Assembly: GCF_030164425.1 (NCBI RefSeq)
Contig: NZ_JASNJD010000003.1
Span: 1 to 64,000 of the forward strand
From: Pseudodonghicola flavimaris
Lineage (GTDB): Bacteria > Pseudomonadota > Alphaproteobacteria > Rhodobacterales > Rhodobacteraceae
DNA length: 64,000 nucleotides
Reading direction: 5' to 3'
Shown: positions 45,483 through 53,836 of the stretch, in pieces
Layout: the number at the start of each line of letters is the position of its first letter
Numbering within the stretch: the stretch's first letter is position 1
Notes under the pieces: model-generated
Told to the model about the DNA's origin: nothing
Databases searched by the model: none
What the model saw: only the letters and a program-made list of their open reading frames with translations
Made by a program: the position numbers and the translations under genes

Positions 45483-47256
45483 CGGCGGCGGAGAGCGGCG
45501 GCGCCCCCTCTTCGGCCAGCACCTGATCCAGCCCCACGTCCAGCTTGCGGCGGATGCGGTCCGGGTCGGCCTCGCCATCGGTCTCGTCGGGCTTGATGAA
45601 GGACAGCGCCCGCTTCCACTGGAATTCCGCCTCGCGCTTGCGGCCCACCGCCCAATAGACATCGCCCAGATGGTCGTTGACCACCGGGTCGACCGCCATC
45701 AGCTCGACCGCATGTTCCATATGGCCCACCGCCTCCTGATAGCGGCCGAGGCGGAACAGCACCCAGCCCAGCGAATCGACGATATAGCCGCTGTCGGGCT
45801 GCGCCGCGACGGCGCGTTCGATCATGCCGAGCGCCTCGTCCAGCTTCACCTTCCGCTCAACCAGCGAATAGCCCAGATAGTTCAGCACCTGCGGCTGATC
45901 CGGGTTCAGCTGCAGCGCGTGGCGCAGATCCGTCTCCGCCGCGTCCCATTGCTTCAGCCGTTCATGAGCGATGCCCCGGGCATAGAGCAGGAACCACTCC
46001 CCCGGCGCGCCCTCTTCGGTATATTCCAGCGCCTTGTCATAGGCGGCGACGGCACCGGCGTAGTCCTCCTGCTGGCGCAGGAGATCGCCCAGCGAGGTAT
46101 GGACCACCGGCAAGCCGGGATAATCCTTGGCCAGCCGCTCCAGCACCTCGATCGCCGCATCGGTCTTGCCGGCGCTGCGCAGCGCATCGGCGCGGCCCAG
46201 TTCGGCCGCGTGGTAATCCGGGCTGTCCGCCGGCACTTGTTTATAGGTCGCGACCGCCAGGTCGTATTGCCCCAGCTGGTCCAGCAGATCGGCGCTCAGC
46301 AGCAGCGCGTCGATGTGATCGGGGCGCAGATCGCTGGCCACCCGGGCATAGATCAGCGCGAAATCATCCGACGCCTCGCCCCTAAGGGCGGAGGCCACCG
46401 CGAAGAACACCTCGGCCATGCCGTCGCGCACGCTGGTGATATGATCGAACGGCACGGTTTCACCGGCGGCCAGCCGGTCGGCCAGCGCCGTCAGCCCGGG
46501 ATCGAAGGAGGTGCCGAAAGCATCGGTCATCATCTCCAGCGCCTCGGCATCGCGGCCCAGTTGCGACAGGATCTGGGCCCGTGCGATCACCGCGCGGCGC
46601 GACAGCCCCAGAAGACCGGCATGTTCGTCGCTGTAGATCGCCTCGGCGCCTTCGAAATCGCCGACCAGCGCCAGCGCCAGCGCCTTGTGATAGAGCGCAA
46701 AGCTGCGCAGCCCCTTCTCGTCGGCCACCTCGTCGAAACGCTCCAGCGCCTTGGAGACCGAGCCGAGCCCCATATTGGCCCAGCCCGCCAGCAGCCCGTC
46801 GATCAGCGGGCCGATGCCGCTGCGGTCGGCCACCGCATCGACCAGCGGCTGATAGTCTTCCTTCATGATATGGTCGACGGCGAGGGTGATGCGGGTACCC
46901 TGGCTGCGCAGCCCTGCCGCCTCCATCTTGCGGGCCACGGGCACTGCGGCGGCGACATTGCCCAACGCCAGCTGCGACAGCACCAGGCTTTCCATCAGCG
47001 CGCCATTGTCCGGATCGTTCATCAGCGCCCGGGCGAAGTAGCTGGCGGAACTTTCGTAATCGCTGGCGAAAAGAGCATGCCGGCCAGCCAGATAGGCACC
47101 GGCGCCGACATCGATCATCGGCCCGGTCACGGTGGGATCGGGGGCTGTTTCAGTGGATTGCGCCCAGACCGGCGCCGGAACGGCGAGCGTCGCAGCCAGA
47201 ACTGCGGTGGCCGCGCGTCGAAGAAGGGATGTCACCAGAAACCTGCCTCTTTTCAT
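45472..47256 (-). CDS. TPR-repeat periplasmic/membrane protein
   Basis: 594 aa from the ATG at 47256 (MKRGRFLVTSLLRRA). Residues 1-33 are a signal peptide ending near AQS. The rest is tetratricopeptide repeats: a degenerate N-terminal set and clear C-terminal repeats about residues 340-540 (for example AELGRADALRSAGKTDAAIEVLERL, and LNYLGYSLVERKVKLDEAL, each quoted in part). It is probably exported to the periplasm or anchored at the outer membrane, and binds partner proteins. It sits between etf-qo and ispE and is a frequent neighbour of both in this family. No catalytic motif. Confidence 0.85.
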   Translation of the reverse strand: MKRGRFLVTSLLRRAATAVLAATLAVPAPVWAQSTETAPDPTVTGPMIDVGAGAYLAGRHALFASDYESSASYFARALMNDPDNGALMESLVLSQLALGNVAAAVPVARKMEAAGLRSQGTRITLAVDHIMKEDYQPLVDAVADRSGIGPLIDGLLAGWANMGLGSVSKALERFDEVADEKGLRSFALYHKALALALVGDFEGAEAIYSDEHAGLLGLSRRAVIARAQILSQLGRDAEALEMMTDAFGTSFDPGLTALADRLAAGETVPFDHITSVRDGMAEVFFAVASALRGEASDDFALIYARVASDLRPDHIDALLLSADLLDQLGQYDLAVATYKQVPADSPDYHAAELGRADALRSAGKTDAAIEVLERLAKDYPGLPVVHTSLGDLLRQQEDYAGAVAAYDKALEYTEEGAPGEWFLLYARGIAHERLKQWDAAETDLRHALQLNPDQPQVLNYLGYSLVERKVKLDEALGMIERAVAAQPDSGYIVDSLGWVLFRLGRYQEAVGHMEHAVELMAVDPVVNDHLGDVYWAVGRKREAEFQWKRALSFIKPDETDGEADPDRIRRKLDVGLDQVLAEEGAPPLSAADGE

Positions 47257-47336
47257 GTGATAGTCCCAAGCTAGGCCTATCCAGGGGCAAGGGCAAGGCA
47301 ACGCCCGGAGCCCGGGCGCGCCTTTGTCGATCACGA

Positions 47337-48986
47337 TCACATGTTGGGATAATTCGGACCGTCGCCGCCCTGCGGGGTCACCCAGTTGATGTTCTGGCTG
47401 GGGTCCTTGATGTCGCAGGTCTTGCAGTGCACGCAGTTCTGGAAGTTGATCACGAAGCGGGGATCCTTGCCCTCTTCCTCGACCACCTCATAGACACCCG
47501 CCGGGCAATAGCGCTGCGCCGGCTCGGCGTATTTCGGCAGGTTCACCGACAGCGGTACCGACGGATCCTTGAGCTGCAGGTGGCAGGGCTGATCTTCCGC
47601 GTGGTTGGTGAAGCTGAAGGAGACGTTGGTCAGGCGGTCAAAGCTGATCTTGCCATCCGGTTTCGGATAGTCGATCGGCTTGAACTTCGCCGCCTCGCCG
47701 GTGGCAGCCGCATCGGTCTTGCCATGTTTCAGCGTGCCGAAGAAAGAGAAGCCCAGCGTGTTGGTCCACATGTCCAGCCCGCCGAAAGCCAGCGACGGCA
47801 GGAGCCCCCATTTCGACCACATCGGCTTGACGTTGCGGACCTTTTTCAGGTCCTGACCGATCGCACCGCCGCGCACTTCGGTCTCATAGGCGGTCAGCTC
47901 ATCGGCGCTGCGGCCGGCCTGGATCGCCTCATAGGCGGCCTCGGCCGCGGCCTTGCCCGACAGCATGGCGTTATGGTTGCCCTTGATCCGCGGCACGTTG
48001 ACCATGCCCACCGAACAGCCCAGCAGCGCCACGCCCGGCGCGACCATCTTCGGCATCGACTGATAGCCACCCTCGGAGATCGCCCGGGCGCCATAGGCGA
48101 TGCGCTTGCCGCCTTCCAGCAGCTCCGCCACGATCGGGTGATGCTTGAAGCGCTGGAACTCCATATACGGGAAGAGATACGGGTTCTCGTAGTTCAGGTG
48201 CACCACGAAGCCCACATAGACCTGGTTGTTCTCAAGGTGATAGATGAACGACCCGCCGCCGGCGTTCGACCCCAGCGGCCAGCCCATCGTATGGGTGACG
48301 GAACCTTCCTTGTGCTTGGCCGGATCGACTTCCCAGATTTCCTTCATGCCGATGCCGAATTTCTGCGGGCAATGGCCTTTGGACAGATCGTATTTGGCGA
48401 TCACCTCTTTCGACAGCGACCCGCGCACGCCTTCCGACAGGAAGACATATTTGCCGTGCAGCTCCATCCCGGGCTCATAGGCCGGGCCAGGGGTGCCGTC
48501 AGGGTTCTTGCCGAACTCACCGGCAACCACGCCCTTCACTTCGCCGTTGTCGCCATAGACCAGTTCGGAACAGGCCATGCCGGGGAAGATTTCCACCCCC
48601 AGCTCTTCGGCCTGCTCGCCCATCCAGCGGCAGACGTTGGCCATCGACACGATGTAATTGCCGTGGTTGTTCATCAGAGGCGGCATCGGCCAGTTCGGAA
48701 CGCGGATCTTGCCGGCCTCGCCCAGCATGAAGAAATTGTCTTCCTTCACCGGCACGTTCAGCGGTGCGCCCTTTTCCTTCCAGTCGGGGATCAGCGCGGT
48801 CAGACCGGTCGGATCCAGCACGGCGCCGGACAGGATATGCGCGCCCACCTCCGAGCCCTTTTCGAGAACGACGACATTCAGATCGGCGTCGAGCTGTTTC
48901 AGGCGGATGGCGGCGGAGAGACCGGCGGGACCGGCCCCGACGATCACAACGTCATATTCCATCGCTTCGCGTTCAATATCGGCCAT
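47337..48986 (-). CDS. etfD: electron transfer flavoprotein-ubiquinone oxidoreductase
   Basis: 549 aa, normal length. It takes electrons from reduced ETF (fatty-acid and amino-acid oxidation) and passes them to ubiquinone at the membrane. FAD loop VVIVGAGPAGLSAAIRL; membrane-binding and quinone region about residues 240-270 and 330-360; C-terminal [4Fe-4S] ligands in RYCPAGVYE and NCVHCKTCDIKDP. AGGGAG lies 9 nt before the ATG. It is followed 80 nt later by the TPR gene. ETF genes themselves (etfAB) are not in the window. Confidence 0.95.
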   Translation of the reverse strand: MADIEREAMEYDVVIVGAGPAGLSAAIRLKQLDADLNVVVLEKGSEVGAHILSGAVLDPTGLTALIPDWKEKGAPLNVPVKEDNFFMLGEAGKIRVPNWPMPPLMNNHGNYIVSMANVCRWMGEQAEELGVEIFPGMACSELVYGDNGEVKGVVAGEFGKNPDGTPGPAYEPGMELHGKYVFLSEGVRGSLSKEVIAKYDLSKGHCPQKFGIGMKEIWEVDPAKHKEGSVTHTMGWPLGSNAGGGSFIYHLENNQVYVGFVVHLNYENPYLFPYMEFQRFKHHPIVAELLEGGKRIAYGARAISEGGYQSMPKMVAPGVALLGCSVGMVNVPRIKGNHNAMLSGKAAAEAAYEAIQAGRSADELTAYETEVRGGAIGQDLKKVRNVKPMWSKWGLLPSLAFGGLDMWTNTLGFSFFGTLKHGKTDAAATGEAAKFKPIDYPKPDGKISFDRLTNVSFSFTNHAEDQPCHLQLKDPSVPLSVNLPKYAEPAQRYCPAGVYEVVEEEGKDPRFVINFQNCVHCKTCDIKDPSQNINWVTPQGGDGPNYPNM

Positions 48987-49125
48987 CGCGCGGCTCCCTG
49001 GCTAGATCTTCTTGCGTGCCCTGATTTCGGGCAACAATCTTTCGCGGCTCGTTACCTTTTGTCAGCCCTCTCGGTCAATCGCAACACCGCGTCAGTCCAC
49101 ACTGTGACGGAATTGCCAAATCAGC

Positions 49126-49623
49126 TCAGATTTCCGGCCGGTCCCCCATAAGATATCGTGGTCCATTGCCTTTTTCCGCCGCCTTGTCCCCCGGATTGTA
49201 GAGTGCGCATTTCGGCAGCGACAAACATCCGCAGCCGATGCAGCCGTCGAGGTTGTCGCGCAGCCGCTCCAACGTCTCGATTCGCGCGTCCAGCCGGGCG
49301 CGAAACCCCTCTCCCATGCGCGACCAGTCGGCGGGTGTCGGGGTCCGGCCGGCCGGCAGCTGTTCCAGCAGGCCGCGAATCTCGGGCAGCGTGAAGCCGA
49401 GCTGTTGAGTGATCCGGATAAAGCTGAGCCGGCGAATATCGGCCCGCATGAACCGCCGCTGACCGCCAGCGTTGCGCCAGGGCGCAATCAGCCCCTGCTC
49501 CTCGTAATAGCGGATCGCCGAGACCGCCAGCCCGGTCCGCGCCGCCAGCGCCCCGATCGACAGCCCACGGGGCCGGCGCCGCGTCGACGGCTGCGCGGTC
49601 TCGGGCGGGGATGACAAAGACAT
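49126..49623 (-). CDS. soxR: redox-sensitive transcription activator SoxR
   Basis: 165 aa, MerR family. The helix-turn-helix is at residues about 21-50 (LSIGALAARTGLAVSAIRYY), followed by a long dimer helix and the [2Fe-2S] cysteines C128, C131, C133, C139 in CIGCGCLSLPKC, with the same spacing as E. coli SoxR. It senses redox-cycling compounds by cluster oxidation. The 20-residue N-terminal extension (Ser/Pro/Arg) is longer than in E. coli. It is divergent from a VOC protein gene, and a SoxR box lies in the 87 nt between them, so this VOC gene is the predicted target. Confidence 0.94.
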   Translation of the reverse strand: MSLSSPPETAQPSTRRRPRGLSIGALAARTGLAVSAIRYYEEQGLIAPWRNAGGQRRFMRADIRRLSFIRITQQLGFTLPEIRGLLEQLPAGRTPTPADWSRMGEGFRARLDARIETLERLRDNLDGCIGCGCLSLPKCALYNPGDKAAEKGNGPRYLMGDRPEI

Positions 49624-49644
49624 GGCGATGCTCCGAAAAACGTC

Positions 49645-49675
49645 TTGACCTCAAGTTAGGTTGAGAAATTACACC
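49645..49675 (+). promoter_or_regulatory. SoxR box and overlong-spacer promoter for the VOC gene
   Basis: CCTCAAGTTAGGTTGAG (49649-49665) matches the SoxR operator (compare soxS CCTCAAGTTAACTTGAGG). It lies between a -35-like TTGACC (49645-49650) and a -10-like TTACAC or TACACC at 49669-49675, giving an 18-19 bp spacer, the typical overlong spacing of MerR-activated promoters. The direction is toward the VOC gene at 49711. Confidence 0.8.
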
Positions 49676-49710
49676 CGATCAGGTCAAGGCAAAACAGAAA
49701 GGACAGGCCG

Positions 49711-50094
49711 ATGACCTCTCATCTGGAACATGCGAATTTCACCGTTTCCGACCCCGATGCCACCGCCGCCTGGCTCTGCGAAGTGTTCGGTTGGGAAATC
49801 CGCTGGGCAGGGCCCGCGATCAGCGGCGGCTATACCGTGCATGTCGGGACCCCCGCAGGCTATCTCGCGCTCTACCGGCCGGCGAACCCGCTGCAGCCGG
49901 GGGATGACAGCTACACCCGTCTGGGCGGGCTCAATCACGTCGGCGTGGTGGTCGAGGATCTGGACACCACCGAGGCGCGGGTGAAGGCCGCCGGCTTCCT
50001 TCCGCACAACCACGCCGACTACGAACCCGGCCGCCGATTCTATTTCGACGACGGCGACGGGATCGAGTTCGAGGTGGTCGCCTATGACGATTGA
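49711..50094 (+). CDS. VOC (glyoxalase/dioxygenase superfamily) protein
   Basis: 127 aa, one domain with two beta-alpha-beta-beta-beta units: LEHANFTVSDPDATAAWLCEVFGWEIRW... and LNHVGVVVEDLDTTEARVKAAGF. H7 (SHLEHANF), E/H around GGLNHVGV and E in GIEFEVVAYD are the probable metal ligands. The function could be glyoxalase, antibiotic (bleomycin-type) binding or dioxygenase. It is preceded by a SoxR box and AAAGGA before the ATG, so a part in detoxifying redox-active compounds is the most likely role. Substrate unknown. Confidence 0.85.
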   Translation: MTSHLEHANFTVSDPDATAAWLCEVFGWEIRWAGPAISGGYTVHVGTPAGYLALYRPANPLQPGDDSYTRLGGLNHVGVVVEDLDTTEARVKAAGFLPHNHADYEPGRRFYFDDGDGIEFEVVAYDD

Positions 50095-50255
50095 CCGGCC
50101 AACGCCTCCGGCGATCGCGCGGCCTCTGGCCCGGTTCCGGCCCGGCGGCGACCGGCCGAATTCCCCGGGCTGAAGCGCGATGCTCCGCCGGCGGATCGCT
50201 GCGCCCCCTTGCATTCTCCCGCGTGTTTGGGTCAGGTATTCGTCAACCTACAACT

Positions 50256-50282
50256 CGCCCCGGCGCTACGTGCGGCGGGGCG
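50256..50282 (+). other. hairpin in the 5' leader of greA
   Basis: CGCCCCG (50256-50262) pairs with CGGGGCG (50276-50282), with three more pairs inside after a mismatch. It lies 26 nt before the greA ATG. It may be an attenuator or simply a GC-rich leader structure. Confidence 0.3.
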
Positions 50283-50307
50283 AAATATCATGCGTGGAAG
50301 CACTGAC

Positions 50308-50778
50308 ATGGAAAAAATCCTCATGACGCCGGCCGGCTTTGCCGCGCTGGAGGCCGAACTGAAGCAGCTGAAATCTGTCGAGCGCCCCGCGGTCATCAAG
50401 GCGATCGCCGAGGCCCGCGAGCATGGCGACCTGTCCGAGAACGCGGAATATCACTCCGCCCGCGAGAAGCAGTCCTTCATCGAAGGCCGCATCAAGGAGC
50501 TGGAAGGCGTGCTGTCGCTGGCCGACGTGATCACGCCGGCCAAACTGTCCGGCTCGATCAAATTCGGCGCCACCGTCACCCTGGTGGACGAGGACACCGA
50601 CGAAGAGAAGACCTGGCAGATCGTCGGCGAACATGAGGCCGATATCGAAAACGGCCTGCTCAACATCAAATCCCCCATCGCCCGTGCGCTGATCGGCAAG
50701 GACGAGGGCGACAGCGTCGAGGTCCGCACGCCCGGCGGCGTCCGGTCCTATGAGGTGCTGAAGATCGCCTATATCTGA
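50308..50778 (+). CDS. greA: transcription elongation factor GreA
   Basis: 156 aa from the ATG at 50308 (GGAAG about 8 nt before); the upstream open frame has no ribosome site. It frees backtracked RNA polymerase by stimulating transcript cleavage. The N-terminal coiled coil carries the acidic tip in [17 protein letters not shown]; the C-terminal FKBP-like domain contains [18 protein letters not shown]. Length and both signatures are standard. It is followed 14 nt later by a membrane protein gene. Confidence 0.96.
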   Translation: MEKILMTPAGFAALEAELKQLKSVERPAVIKAIAEAREHGDLSENAEYHSAREKQSFIEGRIKELEGVLSLADVITPAKLSGSIKFGATVTLVDEDTDEEKTWQIVGEHEADIENGLLNIKSPIARALIGKDEGDSVEVRTPGGVRSYEVLKIAYI

Positions 50779-50792
50779 TCGGGACGCCAGGA

Positions 50793-51827
50793 ATGTCTGC
50801 TCCGGCTCCCTCCTCTGACCCGAAGGCGGAAAAGGCCCGCAGCACGCCGCTCGGGCTCTATGCCCAGCCGAACACGTCACGGATTTCCGGCATCGAAGTG
50901 ATCGCGCTCGCGCTGAGCCTGCTGTGGCTGGCCGGCGCGGTCATCTTCTTCGTCTTCCTGCCAGAGGCCGGCGGCAATCTGGATGCGCTGCGCTTCATCA
51001 TCACGCTGCTGGCGATCTTCCTGCCGGTGGCGATGATCTGGGTCGCCGCCACCGCCGCGCGCGCCAGCCGGGTGATGCGGGAGGAAAGCCTGCGCCTGCA
51101 GACCGCGATCGACGCGATCCGCCAAGCCCAGATCGCCCAGGCGCAGCGCGGGGCCGTCTCGGCCGAGGGCGCGGTGCAGAAGAAGCTGGACGAGATCGCC
51201 GAGACCGCCAAGAAGACCGAGACCGCGCTCGCCACCTTCCACACCATCCGGATGTCGTCGCCGCGCCCGGCGATGCCCGCCCCGGCCCCGGTCCAGGCCG
51301 ACAGCGGCGATCAGGGCGCGCTGGAGCTCGGCACCCCGGCAGAGGCGCTGAGCCCGCCGCTGGCAACCCAGGATTTCATCCGTGCGCTCCACTTCCCCGA
51401 AACGGCGGAGGACGAGGAGGGCTTTGCCGCGCTGCGCCGGGCGTTGAAGGACCGCAAGGTCGCGCAGCTGATCCAGGCGGCGCAGGACGTTCTGACGCTG
51501 CTGAGCCAGGATGGCATCTACATGGACGATCTGCGCCCCGACCGCGCCCGCCCCGAAATCTGGCGGCAGTTCGCCCAGGGCACCCGCGGCCGCGAGGTGG
51601 CGGTGCTGGGCGGGGTGCGGGACCGCTCGTCGCTGGCGCTGACGGCGGCGCGGATGAAGCAGGACCCGATCTTCCGCGATGCGGCGCATCACTTCCTGCG
51701 CCGGTTCGACCAGATGTTCGCGGCCTTCGCCGAAGAGGCCAGTGACGAGGAGATCACCGCGCTGGCCGATACCCGCACGGCGCGCGCCTTCATGCTGCTG
51801 GGCCGGGTCGCGGGCACCTTCGACTGA
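50793..51827 (+). CDS. two-helix membrane protein with coiled coil, function unknown
   Basis: 344 aa. A short Pro/Ser-rich N-terminus is followed by two membrane helices (about residues 33-56 and 67-88), a predicted coiled coil (about 95-150; ASRVMREESLRLQTAIDAIRQ, continued), an Ala/Pro linker and a helical C-terminal domain (about 190-344; AALRRALKDRKVAQLIQAAQ and ARMKQDPIFRDAAHHFLRRF). I know it only as a conserved gene of Rhodobacteraceae without a name. It is cotranscribed with greA and ends convergent to hemF. Confidence 0.75.
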   Translation: MSAPAPSSDPKAEKARSTPLGLYAQPNTSRISGIEVIALALSLLWLAGAVIFFVFLPEAGGNLDALRFIITLLAIFLPVAMIWVAATAARASRVMREESLRLQTAIDAIRQAQIAQAQRGAVSAEGAVQKKLDEIAETAKKTETALATFHTIRMSSPRPAMPAPAPVQADSGDQGALELGTPAEALSPPLATQDFIRALHFPETAEDEEGFAALRRALKDRKVAQLIQAAQDVLTLLSQDGIYMDDLRPDRARPEIWRQFAQGTRGREVAVLGGVRDRSSLALTAARMKQDPIFRDAAHHFLRRFDQMFAAFAEEASDEEITALADTRTARAFMLLGRVAGTFD

Positions 51828-51880
51828 GTGAGCCCTCTCTTCCCCCGATGGGGGGGCCTGCGATCAGCCGGCGGCGCCGA

Positions 51881-52774
51881 TCAGGGCCATTTGGCCAGGG
51901 GCGGCAGGCTCATCAGCACCGCGTCGGGATCGTGGCCGGTGGCCAGGCCGAATTTGGTGCCCCGGTCATAGACCAGGTTATATTCGGCATAGAGCCCGCG
52001 ATAGATCAGCTGCCGGTCGCGATCCGCGGCGTCGAAGGGGGTGGTGCGGCGGCGCTCCACCAGCGGCACGAAGGCCGGCAGGAAGGCCCGGCCGATATCC
52101 TGGGTCAGGGCGAAATCCGCCGCCCAGTCACCGGAACAGTAATCGTCCATGAAGATACCGCCGACGCCCCGCGCCCGCTTGCGATGGGGAATATAGAAAT
52201 ACTCGTCCGCCCAATCCTTCAGCCGCGGATAATGCCCCACCCCATGCGGATCCAGATGCGCCTTCTGGGTGGCGTGGAAATGCGCGGTATCCTCGTCGTA
52301 TTCGATGCAGGGGTTCAGATCGGAGCCGCCGCCGAACCACCAGGCGTGCGGCGTCCAGAACATCCGCGTGTTCATATGGACCGCCGGCACATGCGGGTTG
52401 CGCATATGCGCCACCAGCGAAATCCCCGAGGCCCAGAACCGCGGGTCCTCGGCCATCCCCGGCAATCCCTTGCGCGCCATCATCGCCGCCTGCGCCTGGG
52501 CGCCAAGCTGGCCGTAGACGGTGGAGATATTGACCCCGACCTTCTCGAACACCCGGCCGCCGCGCATCACGCTCATCAGCCCGCCGCCGGCGTCCGATCC
52601 GTCGTCCGAGGCGCGACGGGTTTCCGTCACCTCGAACCGGCCGGCGGCCTCCTCCGACAGCGGCCCGGAGATATGGCTGTCCTCCAGCTCCTCGAACGCG
52701 GCGACGATCTGGTCGCGGAGGCTGCGGAACCAGGCCGATGCGCTGGCTTTTTCGGTGGCGAAATCGGTGGTCAT
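51881..52774 (-). CDS. hemF: oxygen-dependent coproporphyrinogen III oxidase
   Basis: 297 aa, normal length. It converts coproporphyrinogen III to protoporphyrinogen IX with O2, in heme (and bacteriochlorophyll) synthesis. The HemF signature region is complete: VHMNTRMFWTPHAWWFGGG, DLNPCIEYDEDTAHFHA, and RGVGGIFMDDYCSGDW near the middle; the end RGTKFGLATGHDPDAVLMS, quoted in part, is also typical. No frame damage. It is a monocistronic gene; an SDR gene lies 236 nt upstream on the same strand, with the repeat copy C between. Confidence 0.95.
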   Translation of the reverse strand: MTTDFATEKASASAWFRSLRDQIVAAFEELEDSHISGPLSEEAAGRFEVTETRRASDDGSDAGGGLMSVMRGGRVFEKVGVNISTVYGQLGAQAQAAMMARKGLPGMAEDPRFWASGISLVAHMRNPHVPAVHMNTRMFWTPHAWWFGGGSDLNPCIEYDEDTAHFHATQKAHLDPHGVGHYPRLKDWADEYFYIPHRKRARGVGGIFMDDYCSGDWAADFALTQDIGRAFLPAFVPLVERRRTTPFDAADRDRQLIYRGLYAEYNLVYDRGTKFGLATGHDPDAVLMSLPPLAKWP

Positions 52775-52960
52775 GCGGACCCTCCCCCGGTCTGTCGGCT
52801 ATGGTTTCGGTTGCGGCTGTCGTTCGCGCGGCACTCTAGCGGCGCTGGCGCCAGAGGCCAGCGGTTTCCGGTGCCGGCGGCCCCGGACCGGCGACCGCCC
52901 GGCCCGGATCCTGGTGGAGGAGAGGGGCTCTGCCCCTCGGTGTGCGGGCCGCGCGCCCAC

Positions 52961-52988
52961 CCCGGGATATTTCAGGCCAGAAAAAGAG
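52961..52988 (-). repeat. dispersed intergenic element, copy C
   Basis: On the minus strand the sequence reads CTCTTTTTCTGGCCTGAAAT followed by ATCCCGGG, in the sense direction past the SDR stop at 53011. The hairpin 52991-53014 lies just before it, so the T-rich start could act as a terminator tail. Copies A and B share the core. Confidence 0.75.
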
Positions 52989-52990
52989 AC

Positions 52991-53014
52991 CTGACGGACG
53001 GGAACCGCCGTCAG
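52991..53014 (-). terminator. SDR gene terminator
   Basis: CTGACGG (52991-52997) pairs with CCGTCAG (53008-53014), including the stop codon of the SDR gene. On the minus strand it is followed, after 2 nt, by CTCTTTTTC of repeat copy C. It looks like an intrinsic terminator built with the repeat. Confidence 0.6.
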
Positions 53015-53814
53015 TGGGCCGGTGCCGCCACCGGATCGAGCAAGGTACGACCCCCGTCCAGCGTCAGAATCTGGCCGGTCATGAAGCCCGCGGCATCGGA
53101 GGCCAGGAACTGCGCCGTATCGGCCAGTTCAGAGGGGGCGGCAATCCGCGCCAGCGGCGTGTGATCCTCGATATCCTGGCGATATTCGCGATTGTCCTTC
53201 AGCGTGGTTTTCAGCGACGCGCTCATCACCGAGCCGATGGCAACGGCATTGACCCGGATCCGATGCGGCGCCAGCGCCACCGCCAGCGAGCGGGTCAGCT
53301 GATCGAGCGCGGCGGAGCTGACCGAATAGGCCATCAGATCGGGATGGGTGCGCCGGGCGGCGATGGAACTGAGGTTGATGATCGAGCCGGCACTGCCGGC
53401 GCCGTCGCGATCCTTGGCCTGCTTGATCATCCGCCGCGCCACCAACTGGCTGAGCCGCATCGCCGGCAACACGTTCTGGTTCAGCAGCGCGATCACCGAA
53501 TCGTCGTCAGAATCCAGCGGATCGGAGGGGATCACCTGGCGCGCGCCGTTGACCAGCACATCGACCTGGTCGAAGGCGTCGATGGTGGCGGAGAGCAGAT
53601 TGGCGATGGTCAGCCGTTCGCGCAGATCGCCAGCGAAATAGCGCACGTTGCTGTCTTCGACATGTTCGCCGAGTTCATCGATCAGCCGCGCCTCGTCGAT
53701 ATCGGCGAACATGACGTTGGCGCCCTTTTCGGCGAACTGGCGGCCGATGGCCAGGCCGATGCCGTTGGCGGCCCCGGTGACGATGGCGGTCTTGCCGGCG
53801 ATGGAAAAGGACAT
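53011..53814 (-). CDS. short-chain dehydrogenase-like protein lacking the catalytic lysine
   Basis: 267 aa from the ATG at 53814 (GGGAG about 8 nt before). The Rossmann loop TGAANGIG and VLVNGARQVIPSDPL are present, as is the serine of INLSSIAARR. At the YxxxK motif it reads AYSVSSAALDQLTRSL: tyrosine is kept but the lysine is replaced by serine (TCC codon). Most SDR enzymes need this lysine, so activity may be lost or altered. The gene is intact otherwise. It lies 22 nt after rsmC on the same strand. Its substrate is unknown; a regulatory or altered reductase are both possible. Confidence 0.85.
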   Translation of the reverse strand: MSFSIAGKTAIVTGAANGIGLAIGRQFAEKGANVMFADIDEARLIDELGEHVEDSNVRYFAGDLRERLTIANLLSATIDAFDQVDVLVNGARQVIPSDPLDSDDDSVIALLNQNVLPAMRLSQLVARRMIKQAKDRDGAGSAGSIINLSSIAARRTHPDLMAYSVSSAALDQLTRSLAVALAPHRIRVNAVAIGSVMSASLKTTLKDNREYRQDIEDHTPLARIAAPSELADTAQFLASDAAGFMTGQILTLDGGRTLLDPVAAPAH

Positions 53815-53836
53815 CCTCAGCTCTCCCTGAAACGGA

